Shown here piece by piece: positions 15,942 through 23,330 of a stretch of 39,467 nt of DNA. Within the stretch, counting starts at the first letter, position 1, and the number at the start of each line of letters is the position of its first letter. Source of the stretch: an uncultured Collinsella sp. (GTDB taxonomy: Bacteria > Actinomycetota > Coriobacteriia > Coriobacteriales > Coriobacteriaceae); contig CALGZX010000141.1 of NCBI GenBank assembly GCA_937934165.1, forward strand, positions 1-39,467, read 5' to 3'. Made by a program: the position numbers and the translations under genes. The notes beneath the pieces are model-generated. The model worked only from the letters and a program-made list of their open reading frames with translations, did no database searches and was not told where the DNA came from.

Positions 15942-16010
15942 AAGTTGCGGTGAAATAGTTCCTAAATGGGCCGGTAAACGGCCAAAACAGGAACTATTCC
16001 ACCGCAACTT
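15942..16010 (+). repeat. 69-bp hairpin repeat, copy 2
   Basis: Same length and same 17-nt ends as 9231-9299. Core stem TTCC and GGAA replaces GGA and TCC of copy 1, so pairing is kept though bases differ. Both copies share the same A-C mismatch at position 12 of the arm and a CAAAACA at core positions 25-31. Starts immediately after the ppx stop. Confidence 0.9.
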
Positions 16011-16067
16011 CTAAGGGGCCGAAGCAGTCTTTTAGCTCGTCCTAAATTAGCTGACTTTCTGAAGCGC

Positions 16068-16211
16068 GGGGCGGTGGGACGTCTGCGTATTTGCTGCGCA
16101 AATCCGCACCGGCTTCAGCCGCCTGCCGGCGCCCTCGCCGGCTCGCTGCGGACGCTGCGCGTCCGCTTGACGCTCGCCCCCCCCTCGCGGGTTCGAGCCC
16201 CAACGGCGTCC
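16068..16211 (+). other. Hairpin-rich GC tract with tRNA-like 3' fragment
   Basis: No gene is seen between the hairpin repeat and the tRNA. The tract holds a TGCGTATTTGC hairpin (16084-16108), GCGGACG/CGTCCGC (16148-16166), and at 16189-16211 a T-arm-like GGGTTCGAGCCC followed by an acceptor-like end. GGACGCT (16150-16156) could pair with GGCGTCC (16205-16211), but only 62 nt are enclosed, so no full tRNA forms. GGGGCGGTGGGAC at 16068-16080 repeats at 16267-16279 in the tRNA-Leu 3' end. Confidence 0.5.
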
Positions 16212-16249
16212 AAATAAAACGGGCCCGCATCCCTGGGGGACACGGGCTC
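16212..16249 (-). terminator. Terminator of tRNA-Leu
   Basis: On the minus strand GAGCCCG pairs with CGGGCCC around an inner CCC/GGG stem (16221-16249) and is followed by TTTTATTT, 13 bases after the tRNA 3' end. Confidence 0.85.
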
Positions 16250-16261
16250 GTAAACAATACA

Positions 16262-16346
16262 TGGTAGGGGCGGTGGGACTCGAACCCACAATCCTTGCGG
16301 CGAGAGATTTTAAGTCTCCTGCGTATGCCAATTCCGCCACGCCCCC
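16262..16346 (-). tRNA. tRNA-Leu (anticodon UAA)
   Basis: 85 nt on the minus strand with encoded CCA (16264-16262). Acceptor GGGGGCG pairs with CGCCCCT; D-arm GGAATTGGCATACGC; anticodon loop CTTAAAA with anticodon TAA; a long class-II variable arm; T-arm GTGGGTTCGAGTCCCAC. The long variable arm and anticodon identify leucine. Confidence 0.97.
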
Positions 16347-16377
16347 GTGAGACTAGAAGTCTAGCACAAGCCGTCCG

Positions 16378-17001
16378 TTACGCGTTGACGGCCATCGAGT
16401 GTTGCCCCGACTTCTCCAGGAACTCCTGGAACTTGGCTTCGTCGCCCTTGTTCTTGTACTGCAGGGCCAGCAGGTATTCCAGGCGGCAGCTCTTGACCTT
16501 GTCGTCACCGGCCTCCTTGAGCATGCGCTCCAGCTCGGGAATGTCGTTGTGGCGCTTGAGGATCATCGTGTCGTACATCAGTTGGCATTCGTGTGCGACT
16601 GCCTCGGCCTGGCCGCCCTCAAAGCCTTTGATCTCGTGCAGCAGCTCCTTGGACTTTTTGCGGTCCTCCTGGCCAACGTAGTAGTTAAAGGCCTTAATCA
16701 CCAGGTCGACGCGCTGCATTTTGGGCAGGTTGAGCCCCAGCAGCAAATCGAACATCTCGTCGGCGCGCTTGTGGTCCTCGCGCAGCAGATATGAGTTCAG
16801 GCGCAGGTAGTCGCGGTTGTAGCGCGGGTACAGCATGCTGGTGAGTTTGCCATCGAGCAAACGATCGAACTCGTCCCACTGCTTGGCAGCCATAAGCTGT
16901 TGCAGGCGCTTAAACGTGGTGCGTTTTTTTACGCTAAAGAACACCGATATGGCGATACAAATAATGACGACGGCGGTCCAGAGGGTGCGGGAATCGGGCA
17001 T
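16378..17001 (-). CDS. Membrane-anchored helical-repeat (TPR-like) protein, unknown function
   Basis: 207 residues. One N-terminal transmembrane helix (about 7-23, LWTAVVIICIAISVFFSV) with a following Lys/Arg stretch predicts a cytoplasmic body anchored in the membrane. The rest is all-helical, with repeating patterns such as LMAAKQWDEFDRLLDGKL and YLLREDHKRADEMFDLLL, which look like degenerate TPR units. No catalytic motif. AAGGA lies upstream of ATG 17001. Terminates 31 bases before the tRNA-Leu start. Not assigned to a named family. Confidence 0.7.
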   Translation of the reverse strand: MPDSRTLWTAVVIICIAISVFFSVKKRTTFKRLQQLMAAKQWDEFDRLLDGKLTSMLYPRYNRDYLRLNSYLLREDHKRADEMFDLLLGLNLPKMQRVDLVIKAFNYYVGQEDRKKSKELLHEIKGFEGGQAEAVAHECQLMYDTMILKRHNDIPELERMLKEAGDDKVKSCRLEYLLALQYKNKGDEAKFQEFLEKSGQHSMAVNA

Positions 17002-17124
17002 ATTAGGGTCCTTAGTCGCTCATAAAGCGAGCGGTATGACAACATGTACTCGATGTATTATACGCAGTGCGCAGGCAAACTGGCATAAAAGTGCATCGAG
17101 GCCGAGCGCCATCGCTCGCTGCGG

Positions 17125-17130
17125 TACACT
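17125..17130 (+). promoter_or_regulatory. Candidate -10 of the PTS IIB gene
   Basis: CGGTACACT, a TACACT -10-like hexamer with a GC-rich lead resembling the CGGTATACT before the helicase gene at 33211. It lies 35 bases before the start. No clear -35. Confidence 0.4.
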
Positions 17131-17164
17131 TACCTAAAGTAAACCACGAAGGGAGACATTACCT

Positions 17165-17452
17165 ATGAAGAAGATTGTTTTGGCTTGCGGTGCTGGTGCT
17201 GCTACTTCCACGCTCGTTGCCCAGAAGGTCGCTACCATGCTCGACGCCAACGGTTACGCCGACAAGTACGAGATCGTGCAGTGCGCCATCTCCGAGGCCA
17301 AGGACGTTTGCGACGAGGGCGCCGACCTGCTGATCGCCACCACCGTTGCCCCCGAGGGCCTCACCTGCCCGTACGTGAGCGGCGTGCCCTTCATGACCGG
17401 CATGAACCGCGTCGCCGCCGAGAAGGCCGTCCTCGACGTCATGGCTCAGTAG
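17165..17452 (+). CDS. PTS system IIB subunit, galactitol-type (orphan)
   Basis: 95 residues, complete small IIB domain. The phosphocysteine loop is at Cys8 (IVLACGAGAATSTLVAQK), as in GatB-like IIB proteins, which relay phosphate from IIA to the incoming sugar. The remainder is the alternating beta-alpha pattern of that fold. GAAGGGAGA precedes ATG 17165. No IIA, IIC or sugar-metabolic enzyme is adjacent, and the next gene is a VOC protein 11 bases on. It may serve a transporter encoded elsewhere or act in regulation; this is not resolvable here. Confidence 0.88.
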   Translation: MKKIVLACGAGAATSTLVAQKVATMLDANGYADKYEIVQCAISEAKDVCDEGADLLIATTVAPEGLTCPYVSGVPFMTGMNRVAAEKAVLDVMAQ

Positions 17453-17463
17453 GCGCTGACTGC

Positions 17464-17838
17464 ATGAGTGAGCAGAACGCCAATCCGGTCGAGCTCTTTG
17501 GTATGCGCGTTGCCCATGTGGGCATTAACGCCGCCGACCCGGCAGACGCCTTGGAGATCGCGGAGCTGTTCTCGACGATGATGGGCCTGCCCGTTATCGA
17601 GACCCCGGTTTCGTACTTTAACGATTCGCTGGTCGAGGTCATGAAGCAGAATGGTCGTGGCGCCAAGGGGCACATTGGCTTTGCCGTCAACGACATCGAT
17701 GCGGCCGAGAAGTGGTTTGCCGAGCGTGGACTCGAGGTCAACGAAGAGTCGCGCGCGCTGCTGCCCGACGGTAGCACCAAGCTCGTGTACTTTAAGCGCG
17801 AGTTCGCCGGCTTCGCCGTGCATCTGTGCCGCGAGTAG
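17464..17838 (+). CDS. VOC-fold protein like the C-terminal extension of KDPG aldolases
   Basis: 124 residues of vicinal-oxygen-chelate fold: a beta-alpha-beta-beta-beta unit with MRVAHVGINAADPADALEIA and a second with GHIGFAVNDIDAAEKWFAERG, ending GFAVHLCRE. The pattern strongly recalls the extra domain found at the C terminus of some Firmicute 2-keto-3-deoxy-6-phosphogluconate aldolases (HVGIN, EVMK, GHIAI, GFAIHL), here as a separate protein. The likely metal or ligand positions are the His of HVGIN, the Glu of VEVMK and the final His. Ribosome site is weak, so it is probably coupled to the IIB gene. Function unknown; pairing with a sugar PTS subunit suggests sugar-acid metabolism. Confidence 0.7.
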   Translation: MSEQNANPVELFGMRVAHVGINAADPADALEIAELFSTMMGLPVIETPVSYFNDSLVEVMKQNGRGAKGHIGFAVNDIDAAEKWFAERGLEVNEESRALLPDGSTKLVYFKREFAGFAVHLCRE

Positions 17839-17861
17839 CGCACAAGCTGCTATAGCTAGCA

Positions 17862-17898
17862 AAAAATGGGGTAAGGCGCGTGGCCTTGCCCCATTTTT
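17862..17898 (+). terminator. Terminator after the VOC gene
   Basis: AAAAATGGGGTAAGGC (17862-17877) pairs with GCCTTGCCCCATTTTT (17883-17898), one wobble. A-run and T-run on both sides suit a bidirectional terminator. Confidence 0.93.
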
Positions 17899-17930
17899 AA
17901 TACCGAGAGGGTGACTGACGGGCTGCCGTA

Positions 17931-18118
17931 AATCGAAGGTGAATGGCTTTCCGCGAAGTGAACGAGTGAAATCGAACCCCTGGAGCATCGACACTTTGGA
18001 GACGCCGTTTCCTGCGGTTTTGTCAGGTTTTTCTTGCGGTTTTGGCGCCAAAAAGTGCGGATGCTTCGGGGGTCCAAAATAGGTCGTTCACTTCGCGGAA
18101 AAGCATTCACCTTCGATT
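17931..18118. repeat. 188-bp MITE-like element with 35-bp terminal inverted repeats
   Basis: Left arm 17931-17965 and right arm 18084-18118 are reverse complements at 33 of 35 positions (AATCGAAGGTGAATG to AAGTGAACGA). Inside, GAACCCCTGGAGCATC and the opposite strand of 18055-18075 pair partly, so most of the element can fold. It has no coding capacity and lies between the converging VOC and sensor-kinase genes. Confidence 0.85.
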
Positions 18119-18132
18119 CGTGAGAGGCGCCC

Positions 18133-19428
18133 CTACCGCGGCAGGCGAATCGTAAAGCGGCTGCCGACGCCCTCGACTGAGGTCACACCGATGACGCCGC
18201 CGTGGCTGTCGACGATCCACTTGGCGATAGCGAGCCCCAGGCCCGAACCCTGTGCACCGACATCGCGCGCGTTGTCGGCACGGTAGAACCGCTCGAACGC
18301 GTGAGCTGCGGATTCCTGGTTCATGCCGATGCCCTCGTCCTCAACGCTTATGTCGATCGTGCCCGCGCCCGCATCCGGCGCTACGCCAAACGTGATGGGC
18401 GTGCCCGCGTCTGAATACTTGACGGCATTCTGCACGATTACGCGCAGAGCCTGCTTCACGAGCGCCACGTCGACGGGCGCGTCGCAGCGCGGGTCGCTGA
18501 CAAGCGCAGCGTCAAAGGCCAGTCGATACGTGTGCTCGGTATCGATCATCTGCGATTCCTCGCATACCTCGCCGACCAGTGCGGCCAGGTTGGTATTCGC
18601 GCGCCGCAGGACCGTGCGGCCGGCATCGCCGCGTGCCAAAAACAGCAGCTGTTCCACGAGCTCCTGCATGTGCTCGCTTTCGGCCTTGAGGGATACGATA
18701 GATTCCGCCAGCACGTCTGGGTCGTCTTTGCCCCAGCGGTCGAGCATGCTTACGTAACCCTGAATCACCGCGATGGGCGTGCGCAGTTCGTGGCTCGCGT
18801 CGTTGACAAAGCGCATCTGCTGCAACTTGGCCTCTTGCATCTGGCGCAGCAGGCGGTTGAGTGCGACCTCGATACTCGCCAGATCGGCGTCGCCGGTGGT
18901 GACGCTCGGCGAGTCGACGCTTGCGCGCTCGATGGCCTGCTCCAGTGTTTCCATCTTGCCGCCGGCGATCTGCATACGTCCGAGCTCGTCCACGCGCAGG
19001 GCCAAGTCGTTGAGCGGTGCCATGGCGCGGCGCACGCCGCGTCCGCCGCCGAGCATGTTGAGCACGCTGATGACCTGCCAGCCCGCAACGACAAGATAAA
19101 GGGGCCACAGCATGACCAGATCCTGCGCGAGGGGGAAGGTCTTGGTGGTACGCGCAAGCTCGACGGTATAGGTAAGCGTTGTCAGATCCCAGCCGCGTGC
19201 TGGCGTCAGCGACATGCCGTGAACGGTGGCGCCTGGAATCCATCCTGCGGTAAACGCGCCGTCGGGTAGCGTCTGGTTGTATCCATAGACGAGGATTGCC
19301 GCCGCAATCACCACCAGCAACAGATCGAGCCAGACGTAGCTCACCAAGCGGCGCCACATGTAGCTCCAGTTGATGGCACGGGCGATGGAGGTGACGCGCT
19401 TGGTCTCGGCGTTACGCGCGGCAGACAT
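18133..19428 (-). CDS. Two-component sensor histidine kinase
   Basis: 431 residues. Two transmembrane helices (about 29-50 and 110-132) flank an extracytoplasmic loop of about 60 residues; a linker then leads to the HisKA helix with phospho-acceptor His in NDASHELRTPIAVIQGY. The ATPase domain shows the N box (QNAVKYSD), G1 (DEGIGM), F box (FERFYRAD) and G2 (GSGLGLAIAK). Architecture is like ArlS/HK853-type kinases. The start is ATG 19428, 17 bases inside the 3' end of the regulator gene with GGGTGGG upstream, giving translational coupling. The signal sensed is not visible. Confidence 0.92.
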   Translation of the reverse strand: MSAARNAETKRVTSIARAINWSYMWRRLVSYVWLDLLLVVIAAAILVYGYNQTLPDGAFTAGWIPGATVHGMSLTPARGWDLTTLTYTVELARTTKTFPLAQDLVMLWPLYLVVAGWQVISVLNMLGGGRGVRRAMAPLNDLALRVDELGRMQIAGGKMETLEQAIERASVDSPSVTTGDADLASIEVALNRLLRQMQEAKLQQMRFVNDASHELRTPIAVIQGYVSMLDRWGKDDPDVLAESIVSLKAESEHMQELVEQLLFLARGDAGRTVLRRANTNLAALVGEVCEESQMIDTEHTYRLAFDAALVSDPRCDAPVDVALVKQALRVIVQNAVKYSDAGTPITFGVAPDAGAGTIDISVEDEGIGMNQESAAHAFERFYRADNARDVGAQGSGLGLAIAKWIVDSHGGVIGVTSVEGVGSRFTIRLPR

Positions 19429-20197
19429 AGCCCACCCCGCGCACGGTCTGGATGATGCGGGCACTGCCGCCGTCCTCGATCTTGGCGCGTAGGTGCGCGA
19501 TGTGCACATCGACGTTGTTGGTGTCGCCTACGTAGTCGTAGCCCAGCGCCTCGTGCGCAATGCGCTCGCGCGTGAGCACGGTGCCGGCATGTGCCATAAG
19601 CAGGGCGAGGACGTCGAACTCGCGGGCGGTCAGCACGATGGGCGAGCCGCCGACCGTGACTTCGCGGCGGTCGGGATCGAGTGCGACCGAACCCACGGTG
19701 AGCGCGGCGGGGGAAGGCGAGGCGGATGCCTGGGCCGAGCCGCCGGCCAGGGGCATCGCAACGGTACCGGCGCCCGCGCCGCTCTCTACGTTCGCCCCGG
19801 CACCGACGCCGCCAACGCCCGAAGCCGCCCGCACGGCCTCCGAGCGCTTCAGCGCCACGCGGATTCGTGCGAACAGCTCCTCAATCGCAAACGGCTTGGT
19901 CAGGTAATCGTCAGCACCGGCGTCGAGCCCGGCCACCTTGTCCATCACGGCATCGCGAGCGGTGACCATGATTACCGGCACGTCCTTGTGCTTGCGGACG
20001 CGCCGCAGCACCTCCATGCCGTTGAGCTGCGGCAACAGCACATCGAGCAGAATCAGATCGTAGTTGCGCTCCAGCGCCAGGTCCACGGCGGTGCGGCCGT
20101 CGGCGGCATGTTCCACTTGGTAGCCCTCGTGCTCCAGCTCGAGTGTCACAAAGCGGGCGATTTTCTCTTCGTCCTCTACGATCAAGATCCGTGCCAT
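19412..20197 (-). CDS. OmpR-family response regulator with long Ala/Gly linker
   Basis: 261 residues, larger than the usual 225-235. The receiver domain (1-120) has the acidic pocket EDEE, phospho-acceptor Asp in LILLDVLLPQLNG, and Lys in YLTKPF. The C-terminal winged helix (about 168-261) ends in IIQTVRGVGYVCRA. Between them lies a 45-residue linker almost wholly of Gly, Ala, Ser and Val (GVGGVGAGANVESGAGAG), unusual for the family. It overlaps the partner kinase gene and starts 18 bases after the DUF4342 gene, so all three form one operon. Confidence 0.93.
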   Translation of the reverse strand: MARILIVEDEEKIARFVTLELEHEGYQVEHAADGRTAVDLALERNYDLILLDVLLPQLNGMEVLRRVRKHKDVPVIMVTARDAVMDKVAGLDAGADDYLTKPFAIEELFARIRVALKRSEAVRAASGVGGVGAGANVESGAGAGTVAMPLAGGSAQASASPSPAALTVGSVALDPDRREVTVGGSPIVLTAREFDVLALLMAHAGTVLTRERIAHEALGYDYVGDTNNVDVHIAHLRAKIEDGGSARIIQTVRGVGYVCRA

Positions 20198-20215
20198 GCG
20201 TGCCCCCGTCTGCGA

Positions 20216-20758
20216 TTACTTGTCGTCGTTCAGATTTTGCTTGATGCCGTTCGCGGCGTCGGCGGCGTGATCCATCAGGTTGTTGATGCTGCCGGGCACG
20301 TCGCCGTCGCTGTCGATGCGGTAGCGCATGCCAAAGAACAGGCCAAGCAGCATCAGCCATATCGTGGCGCCCCAGGCAAACAGCGCGACGATGGGAATCA
20401 GGATGGGAATGTTGAGGATGATGGCGTCGCGGCGCGTGGCGATAAACTTGGTGTCCAGACTCAGGCGGAAGAGCTTCTTGAGGTACTCCCACACGCTGTC
20501 CATCTTTTTGGAGAAGTCGGTCTTTTCGCTCGACTTCTCGTAGGCGGCTTGCGCGGCGACCATCTCGGCCGAGGGCTCATCGACCGGCTCGGACTCGGTG
20601 GCGGCGTGCGCCGACGTGCTCTGGGTCTTGCCCTGCGACTCGAGCCAAATGATGGCATCCAGAACGTTGCCGTCGGCGGCGTCGAGCGCGGCCTTGGCAT
20701 CGGTGTAGCTCACGTTGCACTTGGTGCGGATGGTTTCAACTTTTTCGAGGTCGTCCAT
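20216..20758 (-). CDS. UBA-like plus DUF4342 membrane protein
   Basis: 180 residues. The N terminus (about 3-42) is a UBA/nascent-chain-associated-like three-helix unit (ETIRTKCNVSYTDAKAALD then GNVLDAIIWLE). A charged Ser/Glu-rich middle follows. The C-terminal part (about 92-150) matches the DUF4342 pattern, with one long hydrophobic stretch or hairpin (ILNIPILIPIVALFAWGATIWLMLLGLFFG). GAAAGGA precedes ATG 20758. It heads the operon of the OmpR regulator and kinase, so it may modulate or be part of their envelope-stress circuit; that is inferred only from position. Confidence 0.75.
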   Translation of the reverse strand: MDDLEKVETIRTKCNVSYTDAKAALDAADGNVLDAIIWLESQGKTQSTSAHAATESEPVDEPSAEMVAAQAAYEKSSEKTDFSKKMDSVWEYLKKLFRLSLDTKFIATRRDAIILNIPILIPIVALFAWGATIWLMLLGLFFGMRYRIDSDGDVPGSINNLMDHAADAANGIKQNLNDDK

Positions 20759-21116
20759 GACCTGTCCTTTCGTTCGATGGGCGCGACGACGGGCAATATG
20801 CCCGGGCGCGAGCGTTGCGTTCGGTGGTCTGCATTGTGCGGCGCCGCCCCGCTCTTGGTCGAACTCTATAGTGCAGGTTATAGATTAAGCGATTCTTGAG
20901 CCAAGATTAATGTTGGATGAGTTTTTGGGTAGCGGTGGGAAAAGTATTAGACCTCGATAGCGGGGGATGGGGTGCCGGTGCAAAACGGCGTCAAAGGTTG
21001 GTCGAGCAGGCGGTTTCTCCATTGATGTCCGCACGGCATGGGACACTTACCCTGCCGCCCTGCTCTGCCGCGGCGGCATGTACCCAAACAACGACCCTCT
21101 AAGGAGTTCGATACCA
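20759..21116. other. 358-bp divergent intergenic region
   Basis: Holds the upstream regions of the DUF4342 operon (minus) and a small membrane-protein gene (plus). There is an AT-richer patch around 20860-20950 that includes TATAGTGCAGG and TATAGATTAAG and probably contains the minus-strand promoter. I see no RNA gene or riboswitch that I can name. Confidence 0.4.
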
Positions 21117-21356
21117 ATGAGCGATAACACCAAGCATCTCGCAAAGAAGTGCGTCAAGGACGCGGGGCCGTGCCTCGCGTTGTGCCTTGCCGGCGCAGCG
21201 GTCGCGCTGCTGGCTGTTCTGGGGCCATTCGACGTGCTCCGAAGTGCCAGTTCTCTGCACGTTTGCATGGCCCTTGCCGGCGCCATGATGACCGGCGGCG
21301 TGCTCGATCTGGTTTTTTGGGTGCTTGACCCGTTTGGATGGAAGAACGAGGGGTAG
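21117..21356 (+). CDS. Small two-helix membrane protein, unknown
   Basis: 79 residues. Two hydrophobic helices (about 17-40, LALCLAGAAVALLAVLGPF, and about 49-70, CMALAGAMMTGGVLDLVFWVL) joined by a short polar loop. Cysteines at about 12, 17, 21 and 49. ATG 21117 follows AAGGAG by ten bases; the frame upstream lacks any other ribosome site. Not recognised. Likely an inner-membrane protein. Confidence 0.65.
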   Translation: MSDNTKHLAKKCVKDAGPCLALCLAGAAVALLAVLGPFDVLRSASSLHVCMALAGAMMTGGVLDLVFWVLDPFGWKNEG

Positions 21357-21441
21357 GTCCCAAAGGATGGAAGGGCTGGAACGGTTGGCTTAGTGATCGT
21401 GCAGAATGTGGGCTAGCGACTTACAGGGAAGTGGTGATCCG

Positions 21442-22167
21442 ATGACGGTCTATGTGACGGGCGATATTCACGGCGGCGTCGACATGCAAAAGCTTCGCGA
21501 CTGGGATCTTGGGGATGGTCTGACGAGTGACGACTATCTCATCATCGCGGGCGACTTTGGCTTTCCGTGGGATTTCTCTGCCGAGGAATGTGCCGACATC
21601 GCCTGGCTGGAGTCGCGCCCCTATACCGTGCTGTTTGTCGACGGCAACCACGAGCGTTTCGATCACTGGTCGGAGCGCCCCATGGAACTGTGGCACGGCG
21701 GCCTGACGCAGCGTCTGTCGGACACCTCGCCCATCCGACGCCTGACGCGCGGTGAGGTTTTTGAGCTCGACGGCTCAACGATCTTTACCATGGGCGGCGC
21801 CACGAGCGTGGATAAGGAATACCGCATTCCGTATTCCAGCTGGTGGCCGCAGGAGCTGCCGGACGAGCGCAACTTTGAGGAGGCGCGGGCAAAGCTCGAC
21901 AGCGTGGGTTGGAAGGTCGACTATGCGATCACCCATACCTGCTCCACGCGCATGCTTTCGCCCACGCTTTACCCGGCACCTGGCTGGAATTATCCCGATG
22001 TCGATCGACTCACCACGTTTTTCGACGAGCTGGAGGACCACCTGGACTACAAGCGCTGGTACTACGGGCATTTTCATCGTGACGCCAACCCAGCCGAGTG
22101 CCACACCGTGCTCTACGACTGTATTGTCCGCCTGGGCGACGAACTCCAGGCCTGGGATGTCGCGTAG
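21442..22167 (+). CDS. Calcineurin-like metallophosphoesterase
   Basis: 241 residues. Metal-site motifs in order: VTGDIHGG, IAGDFGFPW, VDGNHERFDHW, ITHTC, and WYYGHFHRD, the standard set for a binuclear phosphoesterase. The long middle section (RLTRGEVFELDGSTIFTMGG) is typical of the phage- and bacterial-type family annotated simply as metallophosphatase. Substrate unknown. I chose ATG 21442 after AGGGAAG; an upstream GTG at 21406 has no ribosome site. It converges on gluQ with only 15 bases between stops and no terminator in between. Confidence 0.85.
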   Translation: MTVYVTGDIHGGVDMQKLRDWDLGDGLTSDDYLIIAGDFGFPWDFSAEECADIAWLESRPYTVLFVDGNHERFDHWSERPMELWHGGLTQRLSDTSPIRRLTRGEVFELDGSTIFTMGGATSVDKEYRIPYSSWWPQELPDERNFEEARAKLDSVGWKVDYAITHTCSTRMLSPTLYPAPGWNYPDVDRLTTFFDELEDHLDYKRWYYGHFHRDANPAECHTVLYDCIVRLGDELQAWDVA

Positions 22168-22182
22168 GGGCGGGGTGGCTGG

Positions 22183-23193
22183 CTACTCGACCGTTACAGT
22201 GATGTTTTCCCGATGCGTGCGGATAACATCCCAGCTAAAGTGCTCGACCAGCTGCTCGGCAGAACGCGGCGTGGTGTCCGGTGCGATGCCCGTTTGCCCG
22301 GCGAGCCAGCCCAGCAGTGCCTTGGGTGTGCCAAAGCGGGTGCGGAGTTCGCCCAGGTCCAGATCGCGGTCGCGCTTGGAAAGGCGGCGGCCGTCCGGCG
22401 ACATGAGCAGCGGAATGTGCGCGTAGTGCGGCGTGGGAAGTCCCAGCAGATGCTGCAGGTAGATTTGGCGCGGCGTGGAGCCCAGCAGGTCGCATCCGCG
22501 CACGACCTCGGTGACGCCCATGGCGGCGTCATCGACCACCACGGCTAGCTGATAGGCAAACACGCCGTCGCTGCGGCGCACCAAAAAGTCGCCGCATTCG
22601 GTGGCGAGCGCCTCGCATTGGGCACCATACGTGCGATCCACAAATTCGATCACGTCGTCCGCGAGGTCGTCGACGGCGGGCACGCGCAGGCGCGTGGCCG
22701 GAGCGCGCAGGATGCTGCGGCGGGCAACCTCCTCGGCAGAAAGGCCTCGGCAGGCGCCGCGATAGATGGGCGTGCCGTCGCTGGCGTGCGGTGCGCTCGC
22801 GGCGTGGAGTTCGGCACGCGTGCAAAAACAGGGATAGGTGAGGCCGGCGTCTTGCAGCTGGCGCAGGGCGTCCTCGTACAGATCCAGGCGATCGTGCTGG
22901 TAGTAGGGGCCTTCGTCCCACTCGAGCCCCAGCCAGGTCAGATCGTCAATCAGTTGAGCGGCAAGTTCCGGGCGCTTGCAGCGATCGTCCAGGTCCTCGA
23001 TGCGCAGCACGATGCTGCCGCCCTGGCTGCGGGCCGAAAGCCACGAGCACAGGCAGCTGAACACGTTGCCCAGGTGCATGCGACCCGAGGGCGACGGGGC
23101 AAAACGGCCCACGACGGGCGCGGGGGCGGAGGCGGGTGGCGTCGCTGGCGCGTCCGCGGCGGGCGTTGCTATGTTGCGTGTTTTGATATCCAT
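22183..23193 (-). CDS. gluQ: Glutamyl-Q tRNA(Asp) synthetase
   Basis: 336 residues, a truncated glutamyl-tRNA synthetase without the anticodon-binding half. The class-I HIGH-type motif is RFAPSPSGRMHLGN and the KMSKS equivalent is RRLSKRD. The zinc site is CFC followed by YRGAC, characteristic of the GluQ family. The enzyme attaches glutamate to queuosine in tRNA-Asp. An Ala/Pro-rich extension of about 26 residues precedes the catalytic core. Start at ATG 23193: no ribosome site, but TATACT lies seven bases upstream, consistent with a leaderless transcript; a longer frame reaches 23307 with no supporting signal. Confidence 0.9.
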   Translation of the reverse strand: MDIKTRNIATPAADAPATPPASAPAPVVGRFAPSPSGRMHLGNVFSCLCSWLSARSQGGSIVLRIEDLDDRCKRPELAAQLIDDLTWLGLEWDEGPYYQHDRLDLYEDALRQLQDAGLTYPCFCTRAELHAASAPHASDGTPIYRGACRGLSAEEVARRSILRAPATRLRVPAVDDLADDVIEFVDRTYGAQCEALATECGDFLVRRSDGVFAYQLAVVVDDAAMGVTEVVRGCDLLGSTPRQIYLQHLLGLPTPHYAHIPLLMSPDGRRLSKRDRDLDLGELRTRFGTPKALLGWLAGQTGIAPDTTPRSAEQLVEHFSWDVIRTHRENITVTVE

Positions 23194-23200
23194 GCGGACG

Positions 23201-23206
23201 AGTATA
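23201..23206 (-). promoter_or_regulatory. -10 element giving a leaderless gluQ transcript
   Basis: On the minus strand GCTATACTCGTCCGC leads directly into the ATG at 23193. The seven bases between TATACT and ATG put the predicted transcription start at the start codon. Confidence 0.5.
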
Positions 23207-23330
23207 GCGCGGGGCGCGGTGGGGGAGACGCTGCCGTGGCCTGCAAGTTGCCGAGGCCACGCGTTGCGCGTGCCGGACCACCGGCTCGGCACCTTAATCG
23301 TCATCAATCAATCTAGCCCTCAAACGACAG

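Noticed and set aside
16130..16212. A second full tRNA gene on the plus strand
   Set aside because: Only the T-arm and acceptor end are credible; the acceptor-paired span is 62 nt and no D-arm or anticodon arm fits.
20940..21040. A possible cyclic-di-GMP or cobalamin riboswitch before the small membrane protein
   Set aside because: A few bases recall conserved cores (GTGCAAAACGGCGTCAAAGG) but the required stems and spacing are not there.
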